NCBI RefSeq assembly: GCF_002847505.1
Contig: NZ_MXAV01000008.1
Location: forward strand, 1 to 64,000
From: Acidithiobacillus marinus
GTDB lineage: Bacteria > Pseudomonadota > Gammaproteobacteria > Acidithiobacillales > Acidithiobacillaceae
Direction: 5' to 3'
Length of the DNA stretch: 64,000 nt
The first letter of the stretch is position 1; the number at the start of each line of letters is the position of its first letter. Shown here piece by piece: positions 34,777 through 42,973 of the stretch. The translations under genes were made by a program, and so were the position numbers. The notes beneath the pieces are model-generated. The model was not told the origin of the DNA. It saw nothing but the letters and a program-made list of their open reading frames with translations, and made no database searches.

Positions 34777-36084
34777 TCAGGCGGCCTTTTTGCGGGGTGG
34801 GTCATCGGCGTCGGCCCAAAAGGCGGGTGCTGGGCACTGGAATTTCCCGGACTTCGGGTCGAAACCCTTCCAGAAGGGAACCCGCAGAAATTGCAGATGG
34901 AGCCATTGGGCCATGAGTCCTGCGGTAACGGGGGTGGCGACACGCCAGGGCGCTATGTCGGTCATGGGGAAGTCCTCAGCTAGGGTTTCGGCGAGGAGCT
35001 GCACCATGGACCAGGCGATGCAGCGGATTTGCATCCAGCGTTCCAAAACGGTGCGTTTTTGCTGCCAGAGATTATTGATGCCCCACCAGCGTTTGAGGTT
35101 ATGGAAGATCGGTTCGATCTGCCAGCGGTTGCTGTAGAGGGAGACAATTTCGCTGGCGGTCAAGTGGGTCTCGGAAGCGAGATAGAGGCGGGTGGGAGAC
35201 CATCGACGATGCTTTTCGTCGTAGATTGCACTCCAGACAGCCCGGACCGGATGGCCTTTCAGGAATCGTGCATTGGCGACGATGGATTGGAGACGGACCT
35301 TCTGCCATTTCCCATAGATATGCAGAGAGACGGTTTCGGTGGGCAGTGCGGCCATCTCTTCCGGGGTGTACTTGTCTCCATATATCCGGGGACGTCCGCG
35401 TTTGGATGTTTTCGGCGGCGGGTCCTGGAGCAGCACGGTATCTTTGCGCACCTGGCCGATAAACTGGCCGTGCTGACGCAACAGGGGCAAGAGCAGGCGC
35501 CGCCGCATGAACCAGGCATCGGTGAGCAGACGGACGGGTACTGGGATATGGGGCAGAAAAGCGCGCAGCAACGCCCCGGCAATTTTCAGCTTGTGGGTGT
35601 TGCCGGTGCTCGGTACCAAGCGCAAGCGGATGGGAAAGGAAATGGCTTTGCCGGATCGGGTACGGAGGGTCAACGCCAGGCCCACCCAATTCTGGGCGAG
35701 GACATAACTGGGGCGATTGTGTTTATGGCTGTGATCGAAGCGGAGGGCCGCACCTGGGGCTTTGGTAGAGTGTCGCAGGACCAGGGTATCGTCGATGACG
35801 AGATCGACGATCAGGAGCTTGGGCAAGGACTGCAGAAGCCAGCGTACCTGGGCTATGGCCAACGCCTGGGTGCGCAAGGACTCGCGCTCCAGGAGTTTGT
35901 AATAGGTGGTCCAGTGGCAGCGGAGGGAGATGCTACTGAGGGCGCGGGTGACCCAGCCTTCGGGCGAGATCAGGCAGCCACAGAGCAGTTCGAGGAAGCT
36001 GCGCCGCGAGCGGGGCGGCACGACCGTCAGAAAGTAGGAAATCCACTCCGACAGGCGGAGGGAAACGAGACGATGAAAGGGCAT
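34777..36084 (-). CDS. IS4-family DDE transposase
   Basis: 435 aa. Catalytic acidic residues are visible in VIDDTLVLRHS (first Asp), LLTDAWFMRR (second Asp) and YSNRWQIEPIFHNLKRWWG, the Y-x2-R-x3-E-x6-K signature of the IS4 family. The N-terminal region (about 1-90) is helical and would bind the ends. The insertion-domain part around 235-300 is Lys/Arg-rich. The ORF is complete and the element looks able to move. It is transcribed opposite to the gene it interrupts. Confidence 0.93.
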   Translation of the reverse strand: MPFHRLVSLRLSEWISYFLTVVPPRSRRSFLELLCGCLISPEGWVTRALSSISLRCHWTTYYKLLERESLRTQALAIAQVRWLLQSLPKLLIVDLVIDDTLVLRHSTKAPGAALRFDHSHKHNRPSYVLAQNWVGLALTLRTRSGKAISFPIRLRLVPSTGNTHKLKIAGALLRAFLPHIPVPVRLLTDAWFMRRRLLLPLLRQHGQFIGQVRKDTVLLQDPPPKTSKRGRPRIYGDKYTPEEMAALPTETVSLHIYGKWQKVRLQSIVANARFLKGHPVRAVWSAIYDEKHRRWSPTRLYLASETHLTASEIVSLYSNRWQIEPIFHNLKRWWGINNLWQQKRTVLERWMQIRCIAWSMVQLLAETLAEDFPMTDIAPWRVATPVTAGLMAQWLHLQFLRVPFWKGFDPKSGKFQCPAPAFWADADDPPRKKAA

Positions 36085-36120
36085 GGGTGTGATTCCGAGA
36101 AGCCTAAAACGCTTCTCATT

Positions 36121-36148
36121 GGCCGACCCTTTTTTACAAGGGTCGGCC
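36121..36148 (-). repeat. Perfect 10-bp hairpin in the transposase leader
   Basis: GGCCGACCCT (36121-36130), 8-base loop, AGGGTCGGCC (36139-36148). It lies 37 bases before the transposase ATG and would fold in the leader mRNA. Related elements use such folds to limit translation from read-through transcripts. Confidence 0.6.
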
Positions 36149-36196
36149 GCACGGCCCCATCACCGTGTCAAGCACTTTCGCCGAAAGAAAGGCGAT

Positions 36197-36217
36197 AAAA
36201 AACCCGGCGGAGCCGGG
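36197..36217 (-). terminator. Inward-facing terminator at the IS right end
   Basis: Bottom strand: CCCGGC, loop TCC, GCCGGG, then six T. It is oriented to stop transcription entering from the flank toward the transposase, about 110 bases before its start. Confidence 0.8.
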
Positions 36218-36236
36218 CTGAATGTCTAATCTTCAG

Positions 36237-36245
36237 ATCTATGAT
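36237..36245 (+). repeat. Target-site duplication, right copy
   Basis: ATCTATGAT, the second copy of the 9-bp duplication at 34690. The interrupted gene resumes inside it and continues to the stop at 36354. Confidence 0.9.
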
Positions 36246-36388
36246 GAAAGATCCTGATTTCTTGTTAGATGTAACTGGGGATGCAATGGATATTATTGTT
36301 CCTGGAGGGCGGTTACCTATAACTATACTGAGAAGGCTAAAAGGAATAAAATGATACTAAATAAATTTCTGGATTCAAAATACATTGG

Positions 36389-37246
36389 GTGGGGTGTGTT
36401 TTGAATAATAAGTGTTATGTAAATATATGCCTAGATACTTCCGAAGATGACTCTGGGTGGCAAGATCTTAGGATTGATAATAAAAAAATAAGTTTTTTCC
36501 AAGAAGGCCTTATTAAGGGGTTCCGTGGTAAAATGAAGCAGGTCCAGAAGGGTCATATGCTGCGGACGCACTGGATTATAGAATTTTTTGCTGATAGTGT
36601 TTTCTCGGTCAAGTTGTATGTTGTTTTTTCGGAAGAAGAGACTGAAAAAAATAATCGTAATATTTTATACAAGGCAATATGGCAACTACAAAATGATTCG
36701 TCGAAAGAAGATATAAGACAGTGTGCATCAGAATGGATTCGCGGATCAAAATCGTTAGTTGAATATAAGGATTTATCAGATTTTAAAATATGTTTTGATG
36801 GTGGTGGTTTTTCTATGATTTCTGGCAAGAATCATTTTTATAATTTCCAGAGAACTGTTGTTCTTGCTTGTCTATGTTTGTCCTATAATAATGTTTTCAA
36901 TGGTTTTATTAAGAAATTAAGTGATGTTGATATGAATGACTATAATGCGTTATCCGATCTTACGATGAATATGAATATTTTTGCTGCTAAATGGTATTTT
37001 AGGTATCCTGTATTGTTGAAAAATAATTTAGTTCCAGTGCTTTGGGGTTTTATTTCTGAACGATTTAAGCTCAATCAACATTATGAAGAGTTGGAGAATC
37101 AATTGAAAAATGTTCATGCTCTTGTAAGTCAATTATACAGAGATCAAGAATCAAAAAAATCGAGCAATATATCTTTTAAAATGTCTTTTTATCTTGTTTT
37201 TCTAACAATTTTATTGGTAGTGCTGACTTTGTTTTTGGTTTTGTAG
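36389..37246 (+). CDS. AT-rich, tail-anchored protein of unknown function
   Basis: 285 aa from GTG 36389, or 281 aa from TTG 36401, which is better spaced from GGGTGGGG. The body is soluble and rich in aromatic, Asn and Lys residues. A predicted coiled coil lies near 228-255 (HYEELENQLKNVHALVSQLY), followed by a single C-terminal membrane helix (about 265-284) ending at the last residue. The topology is that of a tail-anchored inner-membrane protein facing the cytosol. No family recognised. It begins 34 bases after the end of the IS-split gene and shares its AT-rich composition, so the two were probably one transferred operon. Confidence 0.7.
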   Translation: MGCVLNNKCYVNICLDTSEDDSGWQDLRIDNKKISFFQEGLIKGFRGKMKQVQKGHMLRTHWIIEFFADSVFSVKLYVVFSEEETEKNNRNILYKAIWQLQNDSSKEDIRQCASEWIRGSKSLVEYKDLSDFKICFDGGGFSMISGKNHFYNFQRTVVLACLCLSYNNVFNGFIKKLSDVDMNDYNALSDLTMNMNIFAAKWYFRYPVLLKNNLVPVLWGFISERFKLNQHYEELENQLKNVHALVSQLYRDQESKKSSNISFKMSFYLVFLTILLVVLTLFLVL

Positions 37247-37258
37247 AATGTAATCACA

Positions 37259-37750
37259 ATGTGGGGGAGTGCGGTGGGCATTCATCATTTCGCGCTGGTT
37301 GCGCTGATCAGTCTGGCCATTACGCTGGGGGTGGCCACCACGGGCTCACTGTTTCGGCCCGATAGCTGGTATGCGGGTTTGCAAAAACCCCGAGGTACTC
37401 CTCCGCCCTGGGTGTTTCCTGTGGTCTGGACCCTGCTCTATATTCTCATGGCTTTTTCTGCAGCGCTGGTGTACGTGCATCCGGAAAGTCCGTTGCGACT
37501 GGCCGGATTAACGCTGTATGGCTTGCAACTGCTGAGTAATGCGCTGTGGTCCTGGCTGTTTTTCGGGCGCCATCAGATATTGGGGGCGCTACTGGATCTC
37601 ATGTTGCTCCTGGTGCTGGTTCTTGCCTGTGTGCTGGTTTTTGCACTGATTAGTCCGCTGGCGGCCTGGTTACTGGTCCCTTATGTATTGTGGTTGGGCG
37701 TGGCTTTGTATTTGAATATGGCCACTTATCGCCTCAATTCCGCTTCTTGA
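37259..37750 (+). CDS. tspO: TspO/MBR family protein
   Basis: 163 aa with five membrane helices. The family signature is clear: WYAGLQKPRGTPPPWVFPVVWTLLY near residue 37, NALWSWLFFG near 97 and a last helix ending in LNMATYRLN. TspO proteins bind tetrapyrroles and affect porphyrin and stress responses. GTG at 37274 (MGIHHFALVA) is an alternative start with GGGGGAG upstream. GC content and codon use return to the chromosomal norm here, marking the end of the AT-rich island. A peptidase gene follows eight bases later. Confidence 0.9.
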   Translation: MWGSAVGIHHFALVALISLAITLGVATTGSLFRPDSWYAGLQKPRGTPPPWVFPVVWTLLYILMAFSAALVYVHPESPLRLAGLTLYGLQLLSNALWSWLFFGRHQILGALLDLMLLLVLVLACVLVFALISPLAAWLLVPYVLWLGVALYLNMATYRLNSAS

Positions 37751-37757
37751 TGCTTCT

Positions 37758-38471
37758 ATGCGCTTGACTGAATCCACCCTGTTGCAGGTGCGTGATGTGA
37801 ATGTGCAACTGACCCGCAAGACGATCAAAAGTCTGCGGATCATGGTTTCTGCCCCGGATGGGCAGGTGCGGGTAAGTGCTCCCTGGAGCATGACGGACAG
37901 AGCCATTCATGCGGCGGTTCTGGCGCGTCTGGCCTGGATCAAAAATCATCAGCAGCATTTTCTGAGCCAGAAGTCCCACACGGCTCTGGAGTACCGTTCT
38001 GGAGAAATACATAGGTATTTGGGCAGGGATTATCCACTCCAAGTTTACCCAACGACCAGCAGAAGTCGCATCGAATGGCATGAAGCATTAGGTATAAACT
38101 TGTTTTGTCGGCCCGGAGCGGCAATTTTCGAGCGCGAAGCGGTCCTGCTGGCTTGGCATCGTCAGACGCTCAAATCACGCATTCCCGGGATGATTGCTCA
38201 TTACGAACCGATTCTGGGGGTGCAGGTGGCAGCGTGGGGCGTAAAACGCATGAAAACCCGCTGGGGTACCTGTAACATTGGTGCTCGACGCATCTGGCTA
38301 GGCCTGGAGCTCGCCCGTTATCCGCAAATCTGTCTGGAATATGTGGTGGTGCATGAAATGGCGCACTTGCTGGAGCGCCTCCATAATGAACGCTTCAAGC
38401 GCATCCTGGACGGAGCCATGCCGGGCTGGCGGGAAGTAAAAAATCAACTGCGTGCTGGCTATTTGCGCTAA
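37758..38471 (+). CDS. YgjP-like zinc metallopeptidase domain protein
   Basis: 237 aa of the YgjP/DUF45 (M48-related) family. The zinc site is VVHEMAHLLERLHNERF near residue 195 (HExxH plus a downstream His). The preceding KRMKTRWGTCNIGARRIWLGLELARYP is the family-specific block. No signal peptide, so a cytosolic protein of unknown substrate. It starts eight bases after tspO in the same direction and is probably co-transcribed with it. Confidence 0.85.
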   Translation: MRLTESTLLQVRDVNVQLTRKTIKSLRIMVSAPDGQVRVSAPWSMTDRAIHAAVLARLAWIKNHQQHFLSQKSHTALEYRSGEIHRYLGRDYPLQVYPTTSRSRIEWHEALGINLFCRPGAAIFEREAVLLAWHRQTLKSRIPGMIAHYEPILGVQVAAWGVKRMKTRWGTCNIGARRIWLGLELARYPQICLEYVVVHEMAHLLERLHNERFKRILDGAMPGWREVKNQLRAGYLR

Positions 38472-38569
38472 AATGGAAATATGCTGGAAGCTTACGGTGA
38501 AATACCGGCTATACGCAGAGCATTCTACGTGCTCTTAAAGATGAGCGAGCCTGAATAAAGGAGATAAAA

Positions 38570-39241
38570 ATGCAAAACAGACGATCAAAGCAATGGTTGA
38601 TATTTTCTGTGGTGCTGGGTTTTACCTGGTCCCTGGGCATGAATGCCGCACAAGCAGCGACTGTCCCTGCACCAGCCGCTGCCAGCCACTATCACGCCCT
38701 GACGGGGAACCCGAGTGGGACCTATCAGATTGATTCAGCGCATTCGGCAGCCTATTTTACCATTGGTCATGTGGGTATCGGCCCTTTTAGCGGGCGCTTT
38801 AACCAGATTTCCGGAACCTATACGGTCAACACCCGGGATCCGGCCAAGGATACGGCCAAAATCATCATTCCAGCGTCCAGCATATTTACGAATTTTGCCG
38901 CGCGGGACAAATACTTGCGCAGTCCGACATTTTTTGATGTCAAAAAGTATCCCGACGTGACCTTTGTCAGCAGCCGCTATCAGCGTACCGGCAAGCATAC
39001 CGGTGACCTATACGGGAAGCTGACCTTGCATGGTGTGACCCGTCCGATCATGTTCCGGGTCAGGGAAACCGGTGCCGGTGAAGTGGCTTATCTGCCCAAA
39101 CCCTGGGGTGGTTATCTGTCCGGTTTTGTGGCGGTAACGACCATTGAGCGCAGTGATTACGGTATGAAAGCCTATTTGCCTGAAGGGCTTTCCAACAAGG
39201 TGCATATCCGGGTGGAAATCGAAGGCAAAAAAATCGCCTGA
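38570..39241 (+). CDS. YceI-family periplasmic protein
   Basis: 223 aa with a Sec signal peptide (cleavage around AQA-AT, residue 31). The YceI lipocalin-like barrel runs from SGTYQIDSAHSAAYFTIGHVGIG to the end, including SPTFFDVKKYPDVTFVSS and GKLTLHGVTRPIMF. Such proteins bind polyisoprenoids such as ubiquinone-8 and are often induced by alkaline or osmotic stress. AAGGAGAT precedes the ATG. A bulky terminator follows directly, so the gene is probably monocistronic. Confidence 0.9.
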   Translation: MQNRRSKQWLIFSVVLGFTWSLGMNAAQAATVPAPAAASHYHALTGNPSGTYQIDSAHSAAYFTIGHVGIGPFSGRFNQISGTYTVNTRDPAKDTAKIIIPASSIFTNFAARDKYLRSPTFFDVKKYPDVTFVSSRYQRTGKHTGDLYGKLTLHGVTRPIMFRVRETGAGEVAYLPKPWGGYLSGFVAVTTIERSDYGMKAYLPEGLSNKVHIRVEIEGKKIA

Positions 39242-39253
39242 TTTTTTAATCGG

Positions 39254-39312
39254 AACGCAGCCTGTCCGGGACAAGCCTCTGTCAGTGTTGTCCCGTTCCT
39301 GCGTTATTTTTT
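39254..39312 (+). terminator. Intrinsic terminator after yceI
   Basis: Nested stem: AACGCAG (39254) with CTGCGTT (39299-39305), and inside it CGGGACAA (39267-39274) with TTGTCCCG (39288-39295). A six-T run ends at 39312. Confidence 0.8.
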
Positions 39313-39321
39313 CTTGAAAAA

Positions 39322-39352
39322 ACATAGATACCTAAGTATAAGTGCTCTATGT
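39322..39352. promoter_or_regulatory. Candidate MarR operator
   Basis: ACATAGA (39322-39328) and TCTATGT (39346-39352) are exact inverse repeats flanking a smaller dyad, ATAC-CTAA-GTAT. They lie 24-54 bases before the marR ATG, where an autoregulatory repressor would bind. Confidence 0.45.
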
Positions 39353-39375
39353 GTTTGTTTTTTGCGGACTGACGG

Positions 39376-39801
39376 ATGCCACTTGATCAAATGCAACAGG
39401 ACTTTGCCCTGGCGCTGCATGATACTGCCCTGGATCGGCGTCTGAAAGGACTGGGCCTCAGTCAGGCGAGCTGGATGAGTATTGCCTATCTGGCCAAGGC
39501 CAGTGAACCATTGACCCAGACAGAACTGGCGCATTGTCTCTCGGTTGAGCAGCCGACCGTGGTCGCCATGCTCGATCGTTTGCAAAAGGCCGGTCTGATT
39601 CGCCGGGAAGTGGATGCCCATGATCGCCGCATGCGCCGGATTCGGCTTACCAACGAGGGGGCCCAGGTGTACACAGAAGTGCAGCAGGTGGCACAGGCGT
39701 TCCGTCGAGAAAAACTGCAGGATATGGATGCGGAAATACTGCGTCAGATGACGAGGCTGCTTCATGACCTGCAGCAGCGCCTGGAAGAGCCCGGCGCATG
39801 A
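39376..39801 (+). CDS. MarR-family transcriptional regulator
   Basis: 141 aa winged-helix dimeric repressor. The DNA-recognition region is LTQTELAHCLSVEQPTVVAMLDRLQKAGLIRREVD, with the wing DRRMRRIRLTNEG. Helices at both ends would form the dimer interface. Its stop overlaps the start of the efflux transporter gene (ATGA), a classic repressor-pump operon. Inverse repeats at 39322-39352 are a likely own operator. Ligands would be phenolic or similar toxic compounds, by family analogy only. Confidence 0.9.
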   Translation: MPLDQMQQDFALALHDTALDRRLKGLGLSQASWMSIAYLAKASEPLTQTELAHCLSVEQPTVVAMLDRLQKAGLIRREVDAHDRRMRRIRLTNEGAQVYTEVQQVAQAFRREKLQDMDAEILRQMTRLLHDLQQRLEEPGA

Positions 39802-41354
39802 GCCTGGCATCGGACGCAATTGCTTCGAATCGTGGTCTGAATCGCGGCCTCATTACCCTGTCCATCATGCTGGCTACCATCATGCAGACCCTGGACAGCA
39901 CCATCGCCAATGTGGCTCTGCCCCATATGCAAGGTAGTTTGTCGGTTTCCCTCAATCAAATTGGCTGGGTGCTGACGTCTTATATTGTGGCGACAGCCAT
40001 CGCCACCCCACTGACCGGCTGGTTGGTGGACCGCTTTGGTAAGCGCACGATTTTTCTGGCCTCGGTGGCGGGCTTTACCCTTTCTTCCATGTGGTGCGGC
40101 ATCTCCACCTCTCTTTTTGAGATTGTCCTCGCCCGGGTATTTCAGGGGGCTTTTGGCGCCGCCCTGGTGCCCCTCTCCCAGACCACGCTGTTGGACATCA
40201 ATCCTCGGGAAAAACAGGGCTCAGCCATGGCCCTGTGGGGCATGGGGGTGATGGTCGGACCCATTGTCGGCCCGACCCTGGGGGGCTGGCTCACTGATAG
40301 CCTGGGCTGGCGCTGGGTGTTTTTTATTAATGTGCCGGTGGGGATGATGGCGCTCTGGGGCATCTGGAATTCCTTCCCCAAGGATGCGCCAGGACGTGGG
40401 ATGCGCTTTGATATGGCCGGCTTTGTCAGTCTAAGCATTGCCATTGGTGCTTTGCAATTACTGCTGGATCGGGGGCAGCAACTCAACTGGTTCAGTTCGG
40501 TAGAAATCTGGGTGGAAGCCTATCTGGCCGGTTTCGGAGCCCTCTATTTCCTCTGGCATACCTGGCGGACACCACCGGAACAGTCATTTTTTGACTATCG
40601 ATTGATTCTGAACCGTAATTTTGTGACCGGGCTATTGTTTATTTTCATTGTCGGCGTGGTGCTCTTCGCCTCCCGTGCCTTGATTCCCACGATGCTTCAG
40701 GACCTCATGGGCTACACCGCCGAGGCGGCAGGCTGGGTGACGGCCCCCAGTGGTTTGGGGACGATGCTGGCCATGCTCATTGTCGGGCGTCTAGTGGGCA
40801 AGGTGGACTTGCGGCTCCTGCTGGCCATCGGTTTTGGCATCACCGCTTTCTCTCTTTGGCAAATGCAGGGTTACAGTCTGGTGATCAGTCAGGCGGACAT
40901 CATCTGGCCCGGTGTCTGGCAGGGGCTGGGGATTGGTCTGGTATTCGTGCCCTTGAGTACGGCTACCTTTGCCACCCTCGACCCGCAGATGCGGGCCAAC
41001 GGTACCGCCATTTACAGTCTGGTGCGCAATGTGGGTAGCAGTCTGGGCATTTCCCTGGTGGAAACCCTGCTGACCCGCAACACCCAGATTGCCCACGCCT
41101 CGCTGGCGGCGCATATGAACGGACGTAATCCCGGTTTTCAGAATCCCGCCGTGGCGGAGATCTATAATCCTCATAGCAGTCTGGGGCAGGCTTTGCTGAA
41201 CATGGAAATTACCCGGCAGGCGAGCATGATTGCCTATATTGATAATTTCTGGTTGATGTTGGTGATGACTCTGGCTATTTTCCCTTTATTGTTGATCATT
41301 CGCAGTCCGAAGCGCGAAGCCGCCGCTGCGCCGACAGAGCCCGTCATGGATTGA
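39798..41354 (+). CDS. EmrB/QacA-type (DHA2) multidrug MFS transporter
   Basis: 518 aa with 14 predicted helices, the size of DHA2 drug:proton antiporters. The first-helix motif LDSTIANVALPHMQGSL is diagnostic, motif A is GWLVDRFGKRTIFL and motif C is MVGPIVGPTLGGWLTD. Coupled to marR by a 4-base overlap. No EmrA-type membrane-fusion protein is adjacent, so either it acts alone in the inner membrane or its partner is encoded elsewhere. A universal stress protein gene follows after 18 bases. Confidence 0.92.
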   Translation: MSLASDAIASNRGLNRGLITLSIMLATIMQTLDSTIANVALPHMQGSLSVSLNQIGWVLTSYIVATAIATPLTGWLVDRFGKRTIFLASVAGFTLSSMWCGISTSLFEIVLARVFQGAFGAALVPLSQTTLLDINPREKQGSAMALWGMGVMVGPIVGPTLGGWLTDSLGWRWVFFINVPVGMMALWGIWNSFPKDAPGRGMRFDMAGFVSLSIAIGALQLLLDRGQQLNWFSSVEIWVEAYLAGFGALYFLWHTWRTPPEQSFFDYRLILNRNFVTGLLFIFIVGVVLFASRALIPTMLQDLMGYTAEAAGWVTAPSGLGTMLAMLIVGRLVGKVDLRLLLAIGFGITAFSLWQMQGYSLVISQADIIWPGVWQGLGIGLVFVPLSTATFATLDPQMRANGTAIYSLVRNVGSSLGISLVETLLTRNTQIAHASLAAHMNGRNPGFQNPAVAEIYNPHSSLGQALLNMEITRQASMIAYIDNFWLMLVMTLAIFPLLLIIRSPKREAAAAPTEPVMD

Positions 41355-41372
41355 CAGGGCGTTGAGGAGCCT

Positions 41373-41798
41373 ATGTACCGGAAAATCATGGTGGCTTACG
41401 ACGGGAGCGCCTCCAGTGAGCTGGCGTTGCAGCAGGGTGCCGAACTGGCGGTTTTGATGCAAGCAGAACTGCATTTGTTTGGAGCCATTGTCAGCACCGG
41501 GGGCATGGCCATTGGTCAGGCGGCGGGTGCCGAAGACTTGCTGGGCCGGGAAGGCAATGCCCTCCGCGCCCGGCTTGCCGCTGCTGCGTCAACCCTTCGG
41601 GAAAGGGGGCTCCGGGTAGAGGTCGAGGCGGTCGAGGGTAGCCCTGCGCAAGTCATTGTCCAATATGCACAGCAAATGCATCCAGATTTACTGGTACTCG
41701 GACATATTCCCCAATTTTCCTTCGGTCACTGGCTCGAAGGTTCGGTCGCCAAGGCCCTGCTCAGAAGCCTGCCCTGCAGTATTCTGATTGCCAAATAG
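41373..41798 (+). CDS. Universal stress protein (UspA family)
   Basis: 141 aa single Usp domain. It begins YRKIMVAYDGSASSELALQQ, and the C-terminal ATP-binding motif reads LGHIPQFSFGHWLEGSVAKALLRSLPCSILI, a variant of G-2x-G-9x-G-S/T in which the first Gly-rich loop is changed. Nucleotide binding is therefore uncertain. GAGGAG lies just before the ATG. It may be co-expressed with the drug-efflux genes. Confidence 0.88.
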   Translation: MYRKIMVAYDGSASSELALQQGAELAVLMQAELHLFGAIVSTGGMAIGQAAGAEDLLGREGNALRARLAAAASTLRERGLRVEVEAVEGSPAQVIVQYAQQMHPDLLVLGHIPQFSFGHWLEGSVAKALLRSLPCSILIAK

Positions 41799-41857
41799 TG
41801 GAAGACAGGAGCCGTTAAAAATGGCGTTGATGGCATTAAACAAGGCTGAAAAGCGCA

Positions 41858-42889
41858 TCACGCCGGTATTTGCATGGTGACACAATGCAGACTGCCGTGT
41901 TGCCGGGCGAGCTCCAGGCAGGGAACGGGGATAATCTGGCGATCGGGGAAAGCGGACTGCAGGCGCTGAATGGCGATATGATCGACGGGATCGTCATAAA
42001 CCGGCATCAATACCGCCCCGTTGATGATGAGAAAATTCGCGTAGGTCAGGGGTAAGCGGTTATCGTCTTCATCCCATTGTGCCTGCGCCCAGGGCAGGGG
42101 AATCAGGTGGTAGGGCTGGCCATCGGCACTGTGCAGGGCGCTCAGTTCGGCAGCCATCTGCTGCAGAGCGACAAAATGGCTGTCATTGGGGTCATCGCAG
42201 CTCTGGTAGGCGATGGTTCGGGGATTGCAGAAGCGCGCCAGGGTATCGATGTGGGCGTCAGTATCGTCGCCTTCCAGATGGCCGCTGTGCAGCCAAAGCA
42301 CCCGCTCCATGCCGAGCTGCTGACAAAGCGCCGTTTCAATTTCAGCTGCAGACCATTGGGGATTGCGATTGGCGGAAAGCAGGCAGGCGCTGGTTGTCAG
42401 CAGAGTGCCTTGACCATCACTTTCAATGCTGCCGCCTTCCAGCACCATCCCGGAAATTTCCAGAGGACAGTCCCCGAATGCCTGCTGGGCGTGGAGGTGG
42501 CGGGTGATCTGATTGTCCAGATCGGCGCGGAATTTGAGTCCCCAGGCATTGAAGGCAAAATCCATCAATTTACGTTGCCCTGCGGCATTTTTGAGGGTAA
42601 TGGGACCATGATCCCGTGCCCAGGAATCATTGCTGGGCACCAGATGCAGATGACAATGGGCCATGTTGGCCCGGGCATCCTGCAGGCGTTTTTCGCAGTC
42701 GTGCAGGCTATTCTGGTCATGACAGGCGATCACCAGATGCTCACGCAGACTGATTTCCCGGGCGATCTGGACAAAAACCGGGAGCACTTGCTCCAGACGC
42801 GGCGCCCAGTCGCTTTCGGGGTGGGGCCAGGTCAGTTGCACGCCCCACTGGGGTGCCCATTCGGCGGGGAGGGTGTAGTTTGCCTGCAT
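41858..42889 (-). CDS. aguA: Agmatine deiminase (peptidyl-arginine deiminase family)
   Basis: 343 aa guanidine-modifying enzyme converting agmatine to N-carbamoylputrescine. Family blocks: NDSWARDHGPITL, FNAWGLKF, LEGGSIESDGQGTLLTT, HSGHLEGDDTDAHIDTLARF with the catalytic His, and a C-terminal GSLHCVTMQIP with the nucleophilic Cys. No partner carbamoylputrescine amidase (aguB) gene is visible in the window. Divergent from rsuA with an 84-base gap. Confidence 0.9.
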   Translation of the reverse strand: MQANYTLPAEWAPQWGVQLTWPHPESDWAPRLEQVLPVFVQIAREISLREHLVIACHDQNSLHDCEKRLQDARANMAHCHLHLVPSNDSWARDHGPITLKNAAGQRKLMDFAFNAWGLKFRADLDNQITRHLHAQQAFGDCPLEISGMVLEGGSIESDGQGTLLTTSACLLSANRNPQWSAAEIETALCQQLGMERVLWLHSGHLEGDDTDAHIDTLARFCNPRTIAYQSCDDPNDSHFVALQQMAAELSALHSADGQPYHLIPLPWAQAQWDEDDNRLPLTYANFLIINGAVLMPVYDDPVDHIAIQRLQSAFPDRQIIPVPCLELARQHGSLHCVTMQIPA

Positions 42890-42973
42890 AGCGGTTTCCT
42901 TACTGAAGTGATGTACCCATCATAGGCAATTCAATGGTTTTCGTCAGCCATCCTGACAGGGTAAACTCCGCCC

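Larger units (their letters stand above)
34699..36236 (-). mobile_element. Complete IS4-family insertion sequence, 1538 bp
   Basis: Its ends are imperfect inverted repeats. The left end contains TTAGACATACAGCC (34706-34719); the inverted right end contains TTAGACATTCAGCC and starts CTGAAGA. It is flanked by a 9-bp duplication (ATCTATGAT) and encodes one intact DDE transposase on the bottom strand. The right end carries a terminator against incoming transcription and a perfect 10-bp hairpin before the transposase. The intact ORF, matched duplication and clean restored reading frame all indicate a recent insertion. Exact end bases are set from the duplication. Confidence 0.9.
33965..36354 (+). 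pseudogene. AT-rich gene of unknown function, split by an IS4-type element
   Basis: Codons run from an ATG with AAGGACG upstream to 34698, where a 1538-bp insertion begins. Deleting the element and one 9-bp target copy joins ...KKEMISM to MKDPDFLLDVTGDAM in frame, ending at TGA 36352-36354. The ancestral protein was thus 280 aa. It is soluble and Lys/Glu/Asn-rich, with no signal peptide. Near the C-terminus, YYHPVYAFECLWSGKS followed by VLEVDGLNGKPIGGG resembles a YxPVYxxEY...VDGxTG module found in several uncharacterised families. I cannot assign a function. Base composition differs sharply from the neighbours, as does the gene after the insertion. Confidence 0.85.

Noticed and set aside
35029-36198. 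389-codon frame opposite the transposase
   Set aside because: It is the antisense shadow of an intact IS4-family transposase with clear catalytic motifs.
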